Shown here piece after piece: positions 26,132 to 33,507 of a stretch of DNA of 40,169 nt. Position 1 is the stretch's first letter, and each line of letters begins with the position of its first letter. The stretch spans positions 1 through 40,169 of the forward strand of contig DDEU01000006.1 in the NCBI GenBank assembly GCA_002336815.1. The letters run 5' to 3'. The notes below the pieces were generated by a model, which worked only from the letters and a program-made list of their open reading frames with translations, did not search any database and was not told the origin of the DNA. The position numbers and the translations under genes were made by a program. The DNA is from Chitinophagaceae bacterium UBA1946. GTDB lineage: Bacteria > Bacteroidota > Bacteroidia > Chitinophagales > Chitinophagaceae.

Positions 26132-29100
26132 ATGCGGCTTGTAAAGCAATCCTTTCTCTATTTTAAAGAGGGCAACTCCGATAAAGTATACGAGATTGAT
26201 CTCTGCGATGTGGGCAATGATAAATATGTAGTGAATTTCCGCTACGGAAGAAGGGGCGCTCAATTAAAGGAAGGAAGTAAAACACCAGTGCCGGTTAGCT
26301 TAAGCGAAGCGGAAAAAATATTTGACGCTGTTGAAACCGAAAAAATAACCAAAGGGTACACTACTTCTGAAACCGGCGAATCAACCATAGCACCTAAAAC
26401 GGTTTTTGCATTAGATAGCAATAGCATCCTCATTAATAACAACTGGTCTGTTCTCCCGGCTGGCCGTAACAAAGCGATTTTGCAACGCCTGCACAATGCA
26501 GTAAATGGTACTGCAGCAGCAGAAAGATTTGCCTGGAAATTATCCCGGGTGATTTGGAAAGCAGGAGAATATCAAATTAAAGAAGCAGTACCCTATATTA
26601 TAAAATTATTTGGGAATGGAGACCTGCTGCACCAATACGCCTGCGTATGGGCATTGGCCCGTTGTGCCGGTGAAGATGCCAATGCGATCATTGCATTAAG
26701 AGCTGTGTATACGTCACATCCTGTTGCATCCATTGCAAAACTGGCCGGTGCAGGACTGTTGAAAAATTTGACAGGACTTGAAAAAGAAGCCCACCTCAAT
26801 CATTACATCAATAAACTTCCGGAAGCATTCAAAACGATCATTGAATCGGAAAACAATACTTTATTGGATGAATTGCTGCAGGAGAGGATCGTACAGCAGC
26901 AGCCAAATTATAACTGGCTGGAAGACCTTTACCTGCTGGCTTTTGAAAAACGCTGGATGCGGAACAGCATAAAAAAAATCTTGCTGAAAATTCCCCTGCG
27001 GCCCAATTATTTTAAACACATACGATCTGTTTTTAAAAAGGCCGAACTGCTGGATGATTTTGAAATAGCCGGTTTGCTCGCTACCAGGTTTGAAAGGGAA
27101 AATGAAATGTTCCGCCACAATCTTTCCTTATCCGATGGCCCCAATGCGGAAGTATTTGTTCCGGAGATTGAAGAATGGGTAAAACTGCAAAAGGAATTTA
27201 AGAAAGCAAGCAGCAAACTTGCCTATTCTCAAAAAACACGCTGGTATTTTCATGGCCGCATGTTAAGGCGCTTGAAAATGCTGGGAGAGAATGATGACAT
27301 CAACTATGTAAAGCTGGCCACCGCATTGTTGATCGGCTATAAATTCAACCAGGATTTTAAAGAACACTATTCTACTTTTCATTCGGTGTGGAAAAGGAAT
27401 ACCTATGAGCGGATAGAAACAAGGTTCGTACAAAATGCACAGGCTGTTTTTTTGCACCAGGTATTGAGCGGCGATAACCCTAAACTGGTATTGCAGCCGG
27501 ATCACTTGTGGCGGTTACGTTCCGAGGGAGAAAAAGTAAAACCAGTTTCATCCTCCAATAAAGCAGCAAATGATGTAACTGAAGGTATTGGTGGATTTAT
27601 AAAAAAGATCACCGGCCTTTTTGGCAAAAAGAAAGATGCAGCAGTGCCAGCACCCGTGGAGATTGCAAAGCCGGACGCTGCAGCACCCAATGCCAACGGC
27701 ACGCCTTTTTTGCAGCTTTGGAATAAGATACCACAGGCCTATGTACAGTTACTGATGGATGGGGAGCTGGAAGAAATTCACCAGTTTGCAGCGGAAAATC
27801 TTACTGTTCACCCGGAGTTTAACAACATAAAAGCAAGACTTGATAAAGAGGCAGTAAAAAAATTACTGTCATCGGCTTTTGCCATTCCTGCAAAGATTGG
27901 GTTCAACCTGGCGGTAGAAAAATATGCTGGGTCAATACCCGATCACGACCTGGTAACGGCACTGATCAACAGCGTGAACAGCGATGCACAAAACAGGGGC
28001 CTGCAATGGGCCGATCAATACAAAGCAGGATACCTTCAGGAAAGCAGTTTTATTACAGCATTGATCTTTGCCAAACATGCCGGGGTAAGAAGCTGGTCGA
28101 AAATATTTTTAAGAAACAATCCGGCGCCTGCTGAAATAAGGAATGCGGTGGTTGGCAAATCAATTGCAACGATCCTTGGCTATAAAGATCAAAGTCCTGA
28201 AAACGAATCGTTGTTAAAAGATGCCGGTACGCTGTTGTTTGAACTGTTTGCAGATGAATTAAAACAATTGAACATTGGCGTTGTGGCCGACCTGCTGCAG
28301 CATGAAAACCCCGTGGTACTTCTATTTGGGCTTCACCTGCTGAAGATACAGAAGGCACAACTTGATTTAAACAAACTCTCCGGTGCATTTTTATCTGGAT
28401 TGCTGCGGCATCCTCATGCACTGGTAAGAGATGAAGGACTGTCGTTATTAAACAACATAGATGCCGCCGTTCTGCTGCAACATGAGGAGGAAATATTGCT
28501 GAGTTGTTTGTCGCAGTTTGAGAACGTACGAAAAGGCCTGCCAGCCATTGTTGAACGGATGGCGAAACAGGAAAACGCCTTCGGCATAAAGGCTGCTGAA
28601 ACACTGATGCCCGTGCTGCTTCGTAAAGAAACTGCAGAAGGCGTGCATGCAGATGTGAGTAAACTATTGTGTAATGAATTGAGCACTTACCTGCAAAATG
28701 CGAACAAACAAACAGCGCTGAATTTATTGTATTCCACTTTCGGCGCTGCACAAAATGTGGGGGTGATGATACTGGAAAAATACACCGATCCATCACAGTT
28801 AACCATACCACAGGTAATCGCCTTGGGTGCACATGAAAACCTTTCGGTAAGGGAATGGTGCTGGAAATTTTACAACGAACAGTCACCAAGGATCAAATAC
28901 GAAAAAGACAGCAGCATTAAACTGCTGGAAAGCAAGTGGCAGGATACAAGGCAATTCGCCATGCAATTCTTCAGGGAGCAGTTTACAGAAAATGACTGGA
29001 GCCCCGAAGTATTGATAACATTGGCCGATTCTGTAAAACCCGATATTGAAGCATTTGGCAGGGAACTGATCACTAAGTTTTTTGCAGCCGAAAATGGCGT

Positions 29101-29461
29101 ACAGTATTTATTAAAACTGAGCCAGCATCCCGGTGAAAAAATGCAGTTGTTTGCTACCAATTATTTAGAACGTTTTGCAGCAGGTGATGTGGTAAAAATT
29201 CAATCGCTGGATTTTTATTTCCGCTCGGTACTTACCCGGGTGAACAAAAGCCGCATTGCAAAGAACAGGATCTATCATTTTTTATTAACGGAGGGAAGAA
29301 AGAGTGAAGCTGCCGCAAAAGCAGTGAGCGAAATAATATCCGATGTATCTGCCATTGCTGCCATAGGCGATAAAGCAAAATGCATTGAGATATTGATGCA
29401 GCTCAAAGCTTTGTATGAAGTAGCTACACCGCTGCAGTTGAAAGAGATGGAGTTAAGATGA
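26132..29461 (+). CDS. retron type XIII accessory protein: WGR domain plus ARM/HEAT repeats
   Basis: 1109 aa. The N-terminal WGR domain (about 1-85) shows SDKVYEIDL (16-24) and YGRRGAQLKEG (38-48), with YGR in place of WGR. Such domains often bind nucleic acid. The rest (about 110-1100) is a long array of helical hairpins of HEAT/ARM type, well seen at YACVWALARCAGEDANAII and in later leucine-rich pairs. A lysine- and alanine-rich disordered linker lies near 470-525. The same combination occurs in MolR/YehI-like proteins. Followed by a winged-helix/SWIM protein and a retron reverse transcriptase, it matches the ARM protein of type XIII retrons. It is the first gene of the system; the RT and RNA come last. 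The mechanism of this type is not known to me; a role as effector or sensor scaffold is inference. Confidence 0.82.
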   Translation: MRLVKQSFLYFKEGNSDKVYEIDLCDVGNDKYVVNFRYGRRGAQLKEGSKTPVPVSLSEAEKIFDAVETEKITKGYTTSETGESTIAPKTVFALDSNSILINNNWSVLPAGRNKAILQRLHNAVNGTAAAERFAWKLSRVIWKAGEYQIKEAVPYIIKLFGNGDLLHQYACVWALARCAGEDANAIIALRAVYTSHPVASIAKLAGAGLLKNLTGLEKEAHLNHYINKLPEAFKTIIESENNTLLDELLQERIVQQQPNYNWLEDLYLLAFEKRWMRNSIKKILLKIPLRPNYFKHIRSVFKKAELLDDFEIAGLLATRFERENEMFRHNLSLSDGPNAEVFVPEIEEWVKLQKEFKKASSKLAYSQKTRWYFHGRMLRRLKMLGENDDINYVKLATALLIGYKFNQDFKEHYSTFHSVWKRNTYERIETRFVQNAQAVFLHQVLSGDNPKLVLQPDHLWRLRSEGEKVKPVSSSNKAANDVTEGIGGFIKKITGLFGKKKDAAVPAPVEIAKPDAAAPNANGTPFLQLWNKIPQAYVQLLMDGELEEIHQFAAENLTVHPEFNNIKARLDKEAVKKLLSSAFAIPAKIGFNLAVEKYAGSIPDHDLVTALINSVNSDAQNRGLQWADQYKAGYLQESSFITALIFAKHAGVRSWSKIFLRNNPAPAEIRNAVVGKSIATILGYKDQSPENESLLKDAGTLLFELFADELKQLNIGVVADLLQHENPVVLLFGLHLLKIQKAQLDLNKLSGAFLSGLLRHPHALVRDEGLSLLNNIDAAVLLQHEEEILLSCLSQFENVRKGLPAIVERMAKQENAFGIKAAETLMPVLLRKETAEGVHADVSKLLCNELSTYLQNANKQTALNLLYSTFGAAQNVGVMILEKYTDPSQLTIPQVIALGAHENLSVREWCWKFYNEQSPRIKYEKDSSIKLLESKWQDTRQFAMQFFREQFTENDWSPEVLITLADSVKPDIEAFGRELITKFFAAENGVQYLLKLSQHPGEKMQLFATNYLERFAAGDVVKIQSLDFYFRSVLTRVNKSRIAKNRIYHFLLTEGRKSEAAAKAVSEIISDVSAIAAIGDKAKCIEILMQLKALYEVATPLQLKEMELR

Positions 29462-29547
29462 CGTTGCCGGATGCCATATTGCTGCAGTACAAGAGTGCGA
29501 CGCCACGACATTTGAATAAAGTAACAGGGCTGGTTTCAAAAAAATAA
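29458..29547 (+). CDS. possible 29-aa peptide overlapping the ARM-gene stop
   Basis: ATG overlaps the preceding TGA (ATGA at 29458-29461), the arrangement for translational coupling, and the frame ends 7 nt before the SWIM-protein start. The peptide is basic with a short hydrophobic N-terminus (MTLPDAILLQYK). No family can be named. It may only serve to carry ribosomes across the 93-bp gap. Confidence 0.25.
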   Translation: MTLPDAILLQYKSATPRHLNKVTGLVSKK

Positions 29548-29554
29548 AAGTAAC

Positions 29555-31222
29555 ATGTTATTCAATTATCGTTTTTCGGGAAATACCAACGTTACCAGTT
29601 CGGCCTACCAAACGGGTATGAGCTTTGCGCCGGATACATTGAGGGAGAGCGCCTGGTTTGTGGGCAAGCTGAATAAAAAGATTGCGTTCAGGGAAGCGAT
29701 TTCTGCACTGCATGATGTGGTGGTGAGCGATCTGCGGTTCAAGCCAAAAGATAAAACGGCTTACAAAGAATGGGTGGCGCAAAACGAGGCCATGATACTG
29801 GCCGATTATATGGCTGGTTATGATGCCAGCCTTGCCAACAACAGGATAGAAGCCCTCAAAACGGAATTGGTTGCCGTAAGAGCTGAAAAGGAAAAGATAA
29901 TGGCGCCGTTTTACAAAGCCCGTCAGCATTATTATAATTACCTCTATTCAAACGACCGGGATGCATGGATCGTACTTGACCCGGTGATCACTATCCATCC
30001 GGATGAATTGTTCTTTGAGTGTTTTAGCCAGGATGAAAGTACCTACGGAAAACTCGGCTGCAACTACAATGTGTTTACCGCCATTGATGATTATAAATGC
30101 GGCACCACCAATGTTGATTATTCAAGGGAATTGTATGAAGAGTTTCAAAAGATCCGTGATTATAAAGAAACAGAATTAAAAGTTGATCCAACTGGCTTTA
30201 CCGTTGCCACTACCGATGAAGAGCAATACAAGGAAGTAAAGATCGATCTGCCGGAAAGCTGGGTCCGGGGTTTTTTACAGGTGAGCAGCGCAATGACGCT
30301 GCCCACGATCCGGTTTGATCTGCATCCAATGGATGTTTACAGCATCTGCTTATTGCTGCGGCGTTTTAAGGAAAAACGTGGACCAAGATCCCTGCGCTAT
30401 GTACTGGACCCGGGGCAGCCGGTGAAAGTAATTTTAGAACCCTGGGGAAAAGAAATCATTTGCGCCCGCAGTGTGTACACCGGTAACAGCAGGCATGAAG
30501 TAAGAACATGGGGCAGGAGAAGATTATTAATACTGGAAAGACTGATACCCGTTGCAAAAAAATTTACGGTGCATTTGCTGGGAACCGGGTTGCCGGCATT
30601 TTATATTGCCGACCTGGGTGATATGAATTTTACGCTGGGGCTGAGTGGCTGGACCAACAACGACTGGAGCCATGCCGGAAATTTTGACCTGCTGGCACCC
30701 AGGATGACTGTAGAAGATGAAGTAAAGCAAAAAGTAATGCAGGCTTTGCGAAAGGACTGGATGAGTACTTCGCAAAAGATCGCTGCTGATTTAACGCTTG
30801 ACAATGCACAGGTGGCCGGCGCCTTGAGTGCTTATACACAGGCCGGCCGGGTGATCTACGACCTCAACAGTAAACTGTACCGCCTTCGTGAATTGAGCCG
30901 GGAGCCATTGCCTTTCGAACAACTTCGGTTTAACAATCCGCAGGAAGAACTGGCCGAAGAAATTCTGCAGAAGCAGGAAGTAAAATTTGCATCACAGTCA
31001 TTGCCCGATCAATCAATAGAATTAAAAGGGACGGTAAAAGGCAAAAAGAAAACATTTAACCCGGCGATGCTGATCGATGCAGACGAAAGAATAAAATCTG
31101 CCCATTGCGATTGCAGTTTTTATATCGAAAATAAATTATACAAGGGGCCCTGCGAACACATGCTGGCGGTGAGGCAGGCGTTTAATAAAATCAGGATGGT
31201 GGAGGGAGGGGATCGTCAATAG
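29555..31222 (+). CDS. retron type XIII accessory protein WHSWIM: winged helix plus SWIM zinc finger
   Basis: 555 aa, soluble. A winged-helix-like segment lies at about 385-450 (VEDEVKQKVMQAL ... NAQVAGALSAYTQAGRVIYDL). A C-terminal SWIM zinc finger of the CxCx(n)CxH form uses C518, C520, C533 and H535 and probably binds DNA or protein. The N-terminal 380 residues include a charged coil (about 100-135) and an uncharacterised domain. A SWIM protein paired with a WGR/HEAT protein also occurs in YehQ/YehI-like loci, but those have MoxR and VWA genes, which are absent here; a retron RT follows instead. The type XIII retron is defined by RT, ARM and WHSWIM components, so this is the better reading. 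The stop codon lies inside a heptamer repeat array. Confidence 0.85.
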   Translation: MLFNYRFSGNTNVTSSAYQTGMSFAPDTLRESAWFVGKLNKKIAFREAISALHDVVVSDLRFKPKDKTAYKEWVAQNEAMILADYMAGYDASLANNRIEALKTELVAVRAEKEKIMAPFYKARQHYYNYLYSNDRDAWIVLDPVITIHPDELFFECFSQDESTYGKLGCNYNVFTAIDDYKCGTTNVDYSRELYEEFQKIRDYKETELKVDPTGFTVATTDEEQYKEVKIDLPESWVRGFLQVSSAMTLPTIRFDLHPMDVYSICLLLRRFKEKRGPRSLRYVLDPGQPVKVILEPWGKEIICARSVYTGNSRHEVRTWGRRRLLILERLIPVAKKFTVHLLGTGLPAFYIADLGDMNFTLGLSGWTNNDWSHAGNFDLLAPRMTVEDEVKQKVMQALRKDWMSTSQKIAADLTLDNAQVAGALSAYTQAGRVIYDLNSKLYRLRELSREPLPFEQLRFNNPQEELAEEILQKQEVKFASQSLPDQSIELKGTVKGKKKTFNPAMLIDADERIKSAHCDCSFYIENKLYKGPCEHMLAVRQAFNKIRMVEGGDRQ

Positions 31223-31290
31223 TGAATGGTGAATAGTCAATAGTCAATTGTCAATTGTCGATTGTCGATTGTCGATTGTCGATTGTCAAT
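31215..31290. repeat. tandem heptamer array, eleven units
   Basis: Consecutive 7-bp units run from 31215: GTCAATA, GTGAATG, GTGAATA, GTCAATA, GTCAATT twice, GTCGATT four times, and a final partial GTCAAT. The TAG stop of the SWIM gene lies at the first unit. The four identical GTCGATT units suggest recent slippage. The array sits between the SWIM gene and the retron RNA promoter. A shorter relative lies at 13911-13931. Confidence 0.9.
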
Positions 31291-31375
31291 ATGTTTTTGG
31301 CAATGCAAGTTGAATTCATTACCCGGATCAAAAAATAATAAACTGGTATTTCAATCAAAATAAAAAACAGCAAAC

Positions 31376-31383
31376 TATATTTG
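31376..31383 (+). promoter_or_regulatory. -7 promoter element of the retron RNA
   Basis: TATATTTG matches TAnnTTTG exactly and ends 10 nt before the first base of the a1 repeat, so transcription would begin almost exactly at the 5' end of the retron RNA. TTTC at 31349-31352 is a weak -33 candidate. The RT gene, starting 294 nt downstream, can be read from the same promoter. Confidence 0.6.
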
Positions 31384-31393
31384 TTAACCGCAT

Positions 31394-31659
31394 TCATGTT
31401 CTTTGACAGAGAGAAAAAGTAAAGCAGCACCTTGCTTCCTGAAAAGGAAAGAACGATGTTTCGTCGTTCATGCAACATGAGTTGATCATGCATCACCAAA
31501 TGTAATCTTTACTATGGCATACAGGTCCTATCGTACTATTTACAGTGCAGGCACCGTGTGCCCAAATAGTTCGATAGGGCCTGTATGCCTGGCGTTGATT
31601 AATCTGGTCGCCGGCGGGCACGAAGGCAGCAGCCACTTTTTTTCTCTGTTAAAACATGA
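31394..31659 (+). ncRNA. retron msr-msd RNA
   Basis: Bounded by imperfect inverted repeats a1 (31394-31420, with TCATGTT and ACAGAGAGAAAAAGT) and a2 (31635-31659, with ACTTTTTTTCTCTGT and AACATGA). The msr part (about 31421-31500) has small stem-loops AAGCA/TGCTT (31422-31437), TTCCT-GAAA-AGGAA (31436-31449; shares bases with the first), GAACGA/TCGTTC (31451-31469) and CATGA/TCATG (31476-31490). The AGC just after a1 may supply the branching guanosine. The msd part has a very long hairpin with 26-nt arms 31516-31541 and 31564-31589 (one G-T pair, one mismatch), enclosing an inner GGCAC/GTGCC hairpin. It lies directly upstream of the RT gene, as retron RNAs do. Exact msr/msd boundaries are inferred. 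Confidence 0.85.
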
Positions 31660-31676
31660 TCTCTTTCTCCATTACT

Positions 31677-33179
31677 ATGGCCGATATCAAATTAACCCGT
31701 CAACAGATCTACGACCGCATCAGGGAAACTTCCAAAGACGAATTTGTACTCGCCGAAATGAAGCGCCTTGGCTTTTGGGGTAAAAAAGATGGCGAGCCCG
31801 GTGTACCGGAACTCCTGATCAAAAAAGAAGCAGACCTCCAGAAAGAATTGAACAGGCTTTGGGAAGAAAAGAGAAAATACCAGAACAGGGAAGCCGTGCT
31901 GAAAGAAATGCGAATGAAACGCATGGCAGAAGCAAAAGCAAAGAGAGCGGTCACTAAAAAGAAAAGAGAAGAAGAGCGTGTCGAAAAAGCGGAAGCATGG
32001 AAAGTTAAGCAGTCAACTGAAATAATTTACCTCGGCGAAAATGTATCTGTTGGTTTAAATGATACCAGCTCTAAAACAGCAACGCTTCAACAAAACAACC
32101 TCCCATTTTTTGAAAATGAAACAGCACTGGCAGCAGCTATGGGCGTTGAATTGAAGGAGTTGCGTTTTTTAGCATTCAACCGGAAGGTAAGTACGGTTTG
32201 CCACTACCGTAAATTTTATATGCCTAAAAAATCCGGTGGCAGGCGTTTGATCTCGGCACCAATGCCAAGGCTTAAAAAATTACAGCACTGGATACTCAGC
32301 AATATACTTAACAGGGCCGCCTTGCACAAAGCAGCTCATGGATTTATCGAAAACCGTTCTATTGTAAGCAACGCAGCACCACATGTTGCAAAGCACCTGG
32401 TACTGAATATGGATGTAAAGGATTTTTTTCCCTCTGTACATTTTAAAAGAGTAAAGGGATTGCTGCAGCAGTTAGGATACTCAGAAAAAATAGCCACCAT
32501 ACTGGCCTTGCTTTGCACAGAAGCTGTAACAGATGAGGTAACTGTTGACGGCAAAAATTATTTTGTTCAAAAAGGCGAACGGGTGTTGCCGCAGGGAGCG
32601 CCTACCAGTCCTGCCATCACCAATATTTTGTGTTATTCATTAGACAATCGCTTACAGGGGCTGGCTAACAAATTGAATTGCAACTATACACGCTATGCAG
32701 ATGACATCACTTTTTCCGGCGGAGAGGAAATAAACGCCCAACAATTGGTATGGCGCATCAAAAGAATTTTGCAGGATGAAGGCTTTACCGTGCATCCCGA
32801 TAAGATACGCATCATGCGCAGGGGCACCCGGCAGGAAGTTACCGGCGTTGTGGTAAACCAGCAACTGAATGTAAACCGCAAAGACCTGCGTGAATTCAGG
32901 GCGCTGCTGTACAATATTAAAAAGAACGATCAGCGGCAGCGATACCCGGAAGATATTTCAAACAGTATTCTTGGTTACGTCAATTTCATCAACATGGTAA
33001 ACCCTGCAAAAGCAGCAAGATTCCAGCAAACCATTCACCAGCTTTTTCAAGATAAATTGCTTCAACAGCAGGCGCACAAACCATCCGTAAATATGCCGGA
33101 GAAGAATACTGGTACGACCAAAGAAGATAAAAAAGATGGTAGGGACGATAGCAATCAATCCTGGTGGAATGTGGTATAG
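31677..33179 (+). CDS. retron type XIII reverse transcriptase
   Basis: 500 aa from the ATG at 31677. An in-frame ATG at 31656 lies inside a2 and is less likely. The N-terminal 115 residues are a highly charged helical extension beginning with LAEMKRLGFWGKKDGEPGVP (25-44), which I recall as typical of this RT group. The RT core has catalytic D246 in LVLNMDVKDFFPSV, LPQGAPTSP (304-312) and RYADD (339-343). The retron-specific NAxxH is NAAPH (232-236) and VTG is at 388-390, which separates it from group II intron and DGR enzymes. It reverse-transcribes the msd from the neighbouring RNA, making a branched RNA-DNA. The C-terminal 40 residues are polar and disordered. It is the last gene of the retron system. 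Confidence 0.92.
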   Translation: MADIKLTRQQIYDRIRETSKDEFVLAEMKRLGFWGKKDGEPGVPELLIKKEADLQKELNRLWEEKRKYQNREAVLKEMRMKRMAEAKAKRAVTKKKREEERVEKAEAWKVKQSTEIIYLGENVSVGLNDTSSKTATLQQNNLPFFENETALAAAMGVELKELRFLAFNRKVSTVCHYRKFYMPKKSGGRRLISAPMPRLKKLQHWILSNILNRAALHKAAHGFIENRSIVSNAAPHVAKHLVLNMDVKDFFPSVHFKRVKGLLQQLGYSEKIATILALLCTEAVTDEVTVDGKNYFVQKGERVLPQGAPTSPAITNILCYSLDNRLQGLANKLNCNYTRYADDITFSGGEEINAQQLVWRIKRILQDEGFTVHPDKIRIMRRGTRQEVTGVVVNQQLNVNRKDLREFRALLYNIKKNDQRQRYPEDISNSILGYVNFINMVNPAKAARFQQTIHQLFQDKLLQQQAHKPSVNMPEKNTGTTKEDKKDGRDDSNQSWWNVV

Positions 33180-33206
33180 GTAAACTGCCCGGAATCATAG
33201 TCTGCG

Positions 33207-33235
33207 AAACAGGTTTTTTATGGCCTGCTGTTTTT
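33207..33235 (+). terminator. weak terminator after the retron RT
   Basis: AAACAG/CTGTTT arms, with CAGG/CCTG as an alternative inner pairing, followed by a T-run, 28 nt after the RT stop. The stem is short. Confidence 0.4.
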
Positions 33236-33507
33236 AACTGCCTGCCGGCATTCTTTTAGAAGCTTTGATATATTGGTTCAAAAATTTTAGTCCCTCATTT
33301 TGGATGATATGGCTTAAGTAATAAAAAAAACATATATTTACATACGCTAACATTCACTTCAGAGTATAACAACGATCCTTTAAATCCTTCCTTCATCCCA
33401 TCAAAATCCTGTATTTAATTCCGGTCATTGCCTGCAATGAAAACTGCGCTATCTGTTAAAGCCTGGTATTTAGTTGCATGGATTATATCATCATAAAACA
33501 AAAAACA

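Noticed and set aside
28053..28889. 278-codon open frame antisense to the ARM-repeat gene
   Set aside because: The product is rich in H, R, C, F and S without any domain pattern, and the opposite strand encodes clear HEAT-type helices. It is a shadow frame.
26132..31222. WGR/HEAT and SWIM genes considered as a YehI/YehQ-type MoxR-VWA locus
   Set aside because: No MoxR ATPase or VWA gene is present, and a retron RNA and RT follow directly.
31215..31290. Tandem repeats considered as a CRISPR array
   Set aside because: The units are 7 bp with no spacers and there are no cas genes in the window.
31514..31783. 89-codon plus-strand frame starting in the retron RNA
   Set aside because: It runs through the msd hairpin and into the RT gene in another frame; the structure of the RNA explains this sequence better.
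31677..33179. Reverse transcriptase considered as part of a group II intron or a diversity-generating retroelement
   Set aside because: No maturase or HNH domain, no intron RNA, and no template/variable repeat pair was seen. NAxxH, VTG and the a1/a2 RNA point to a retron.
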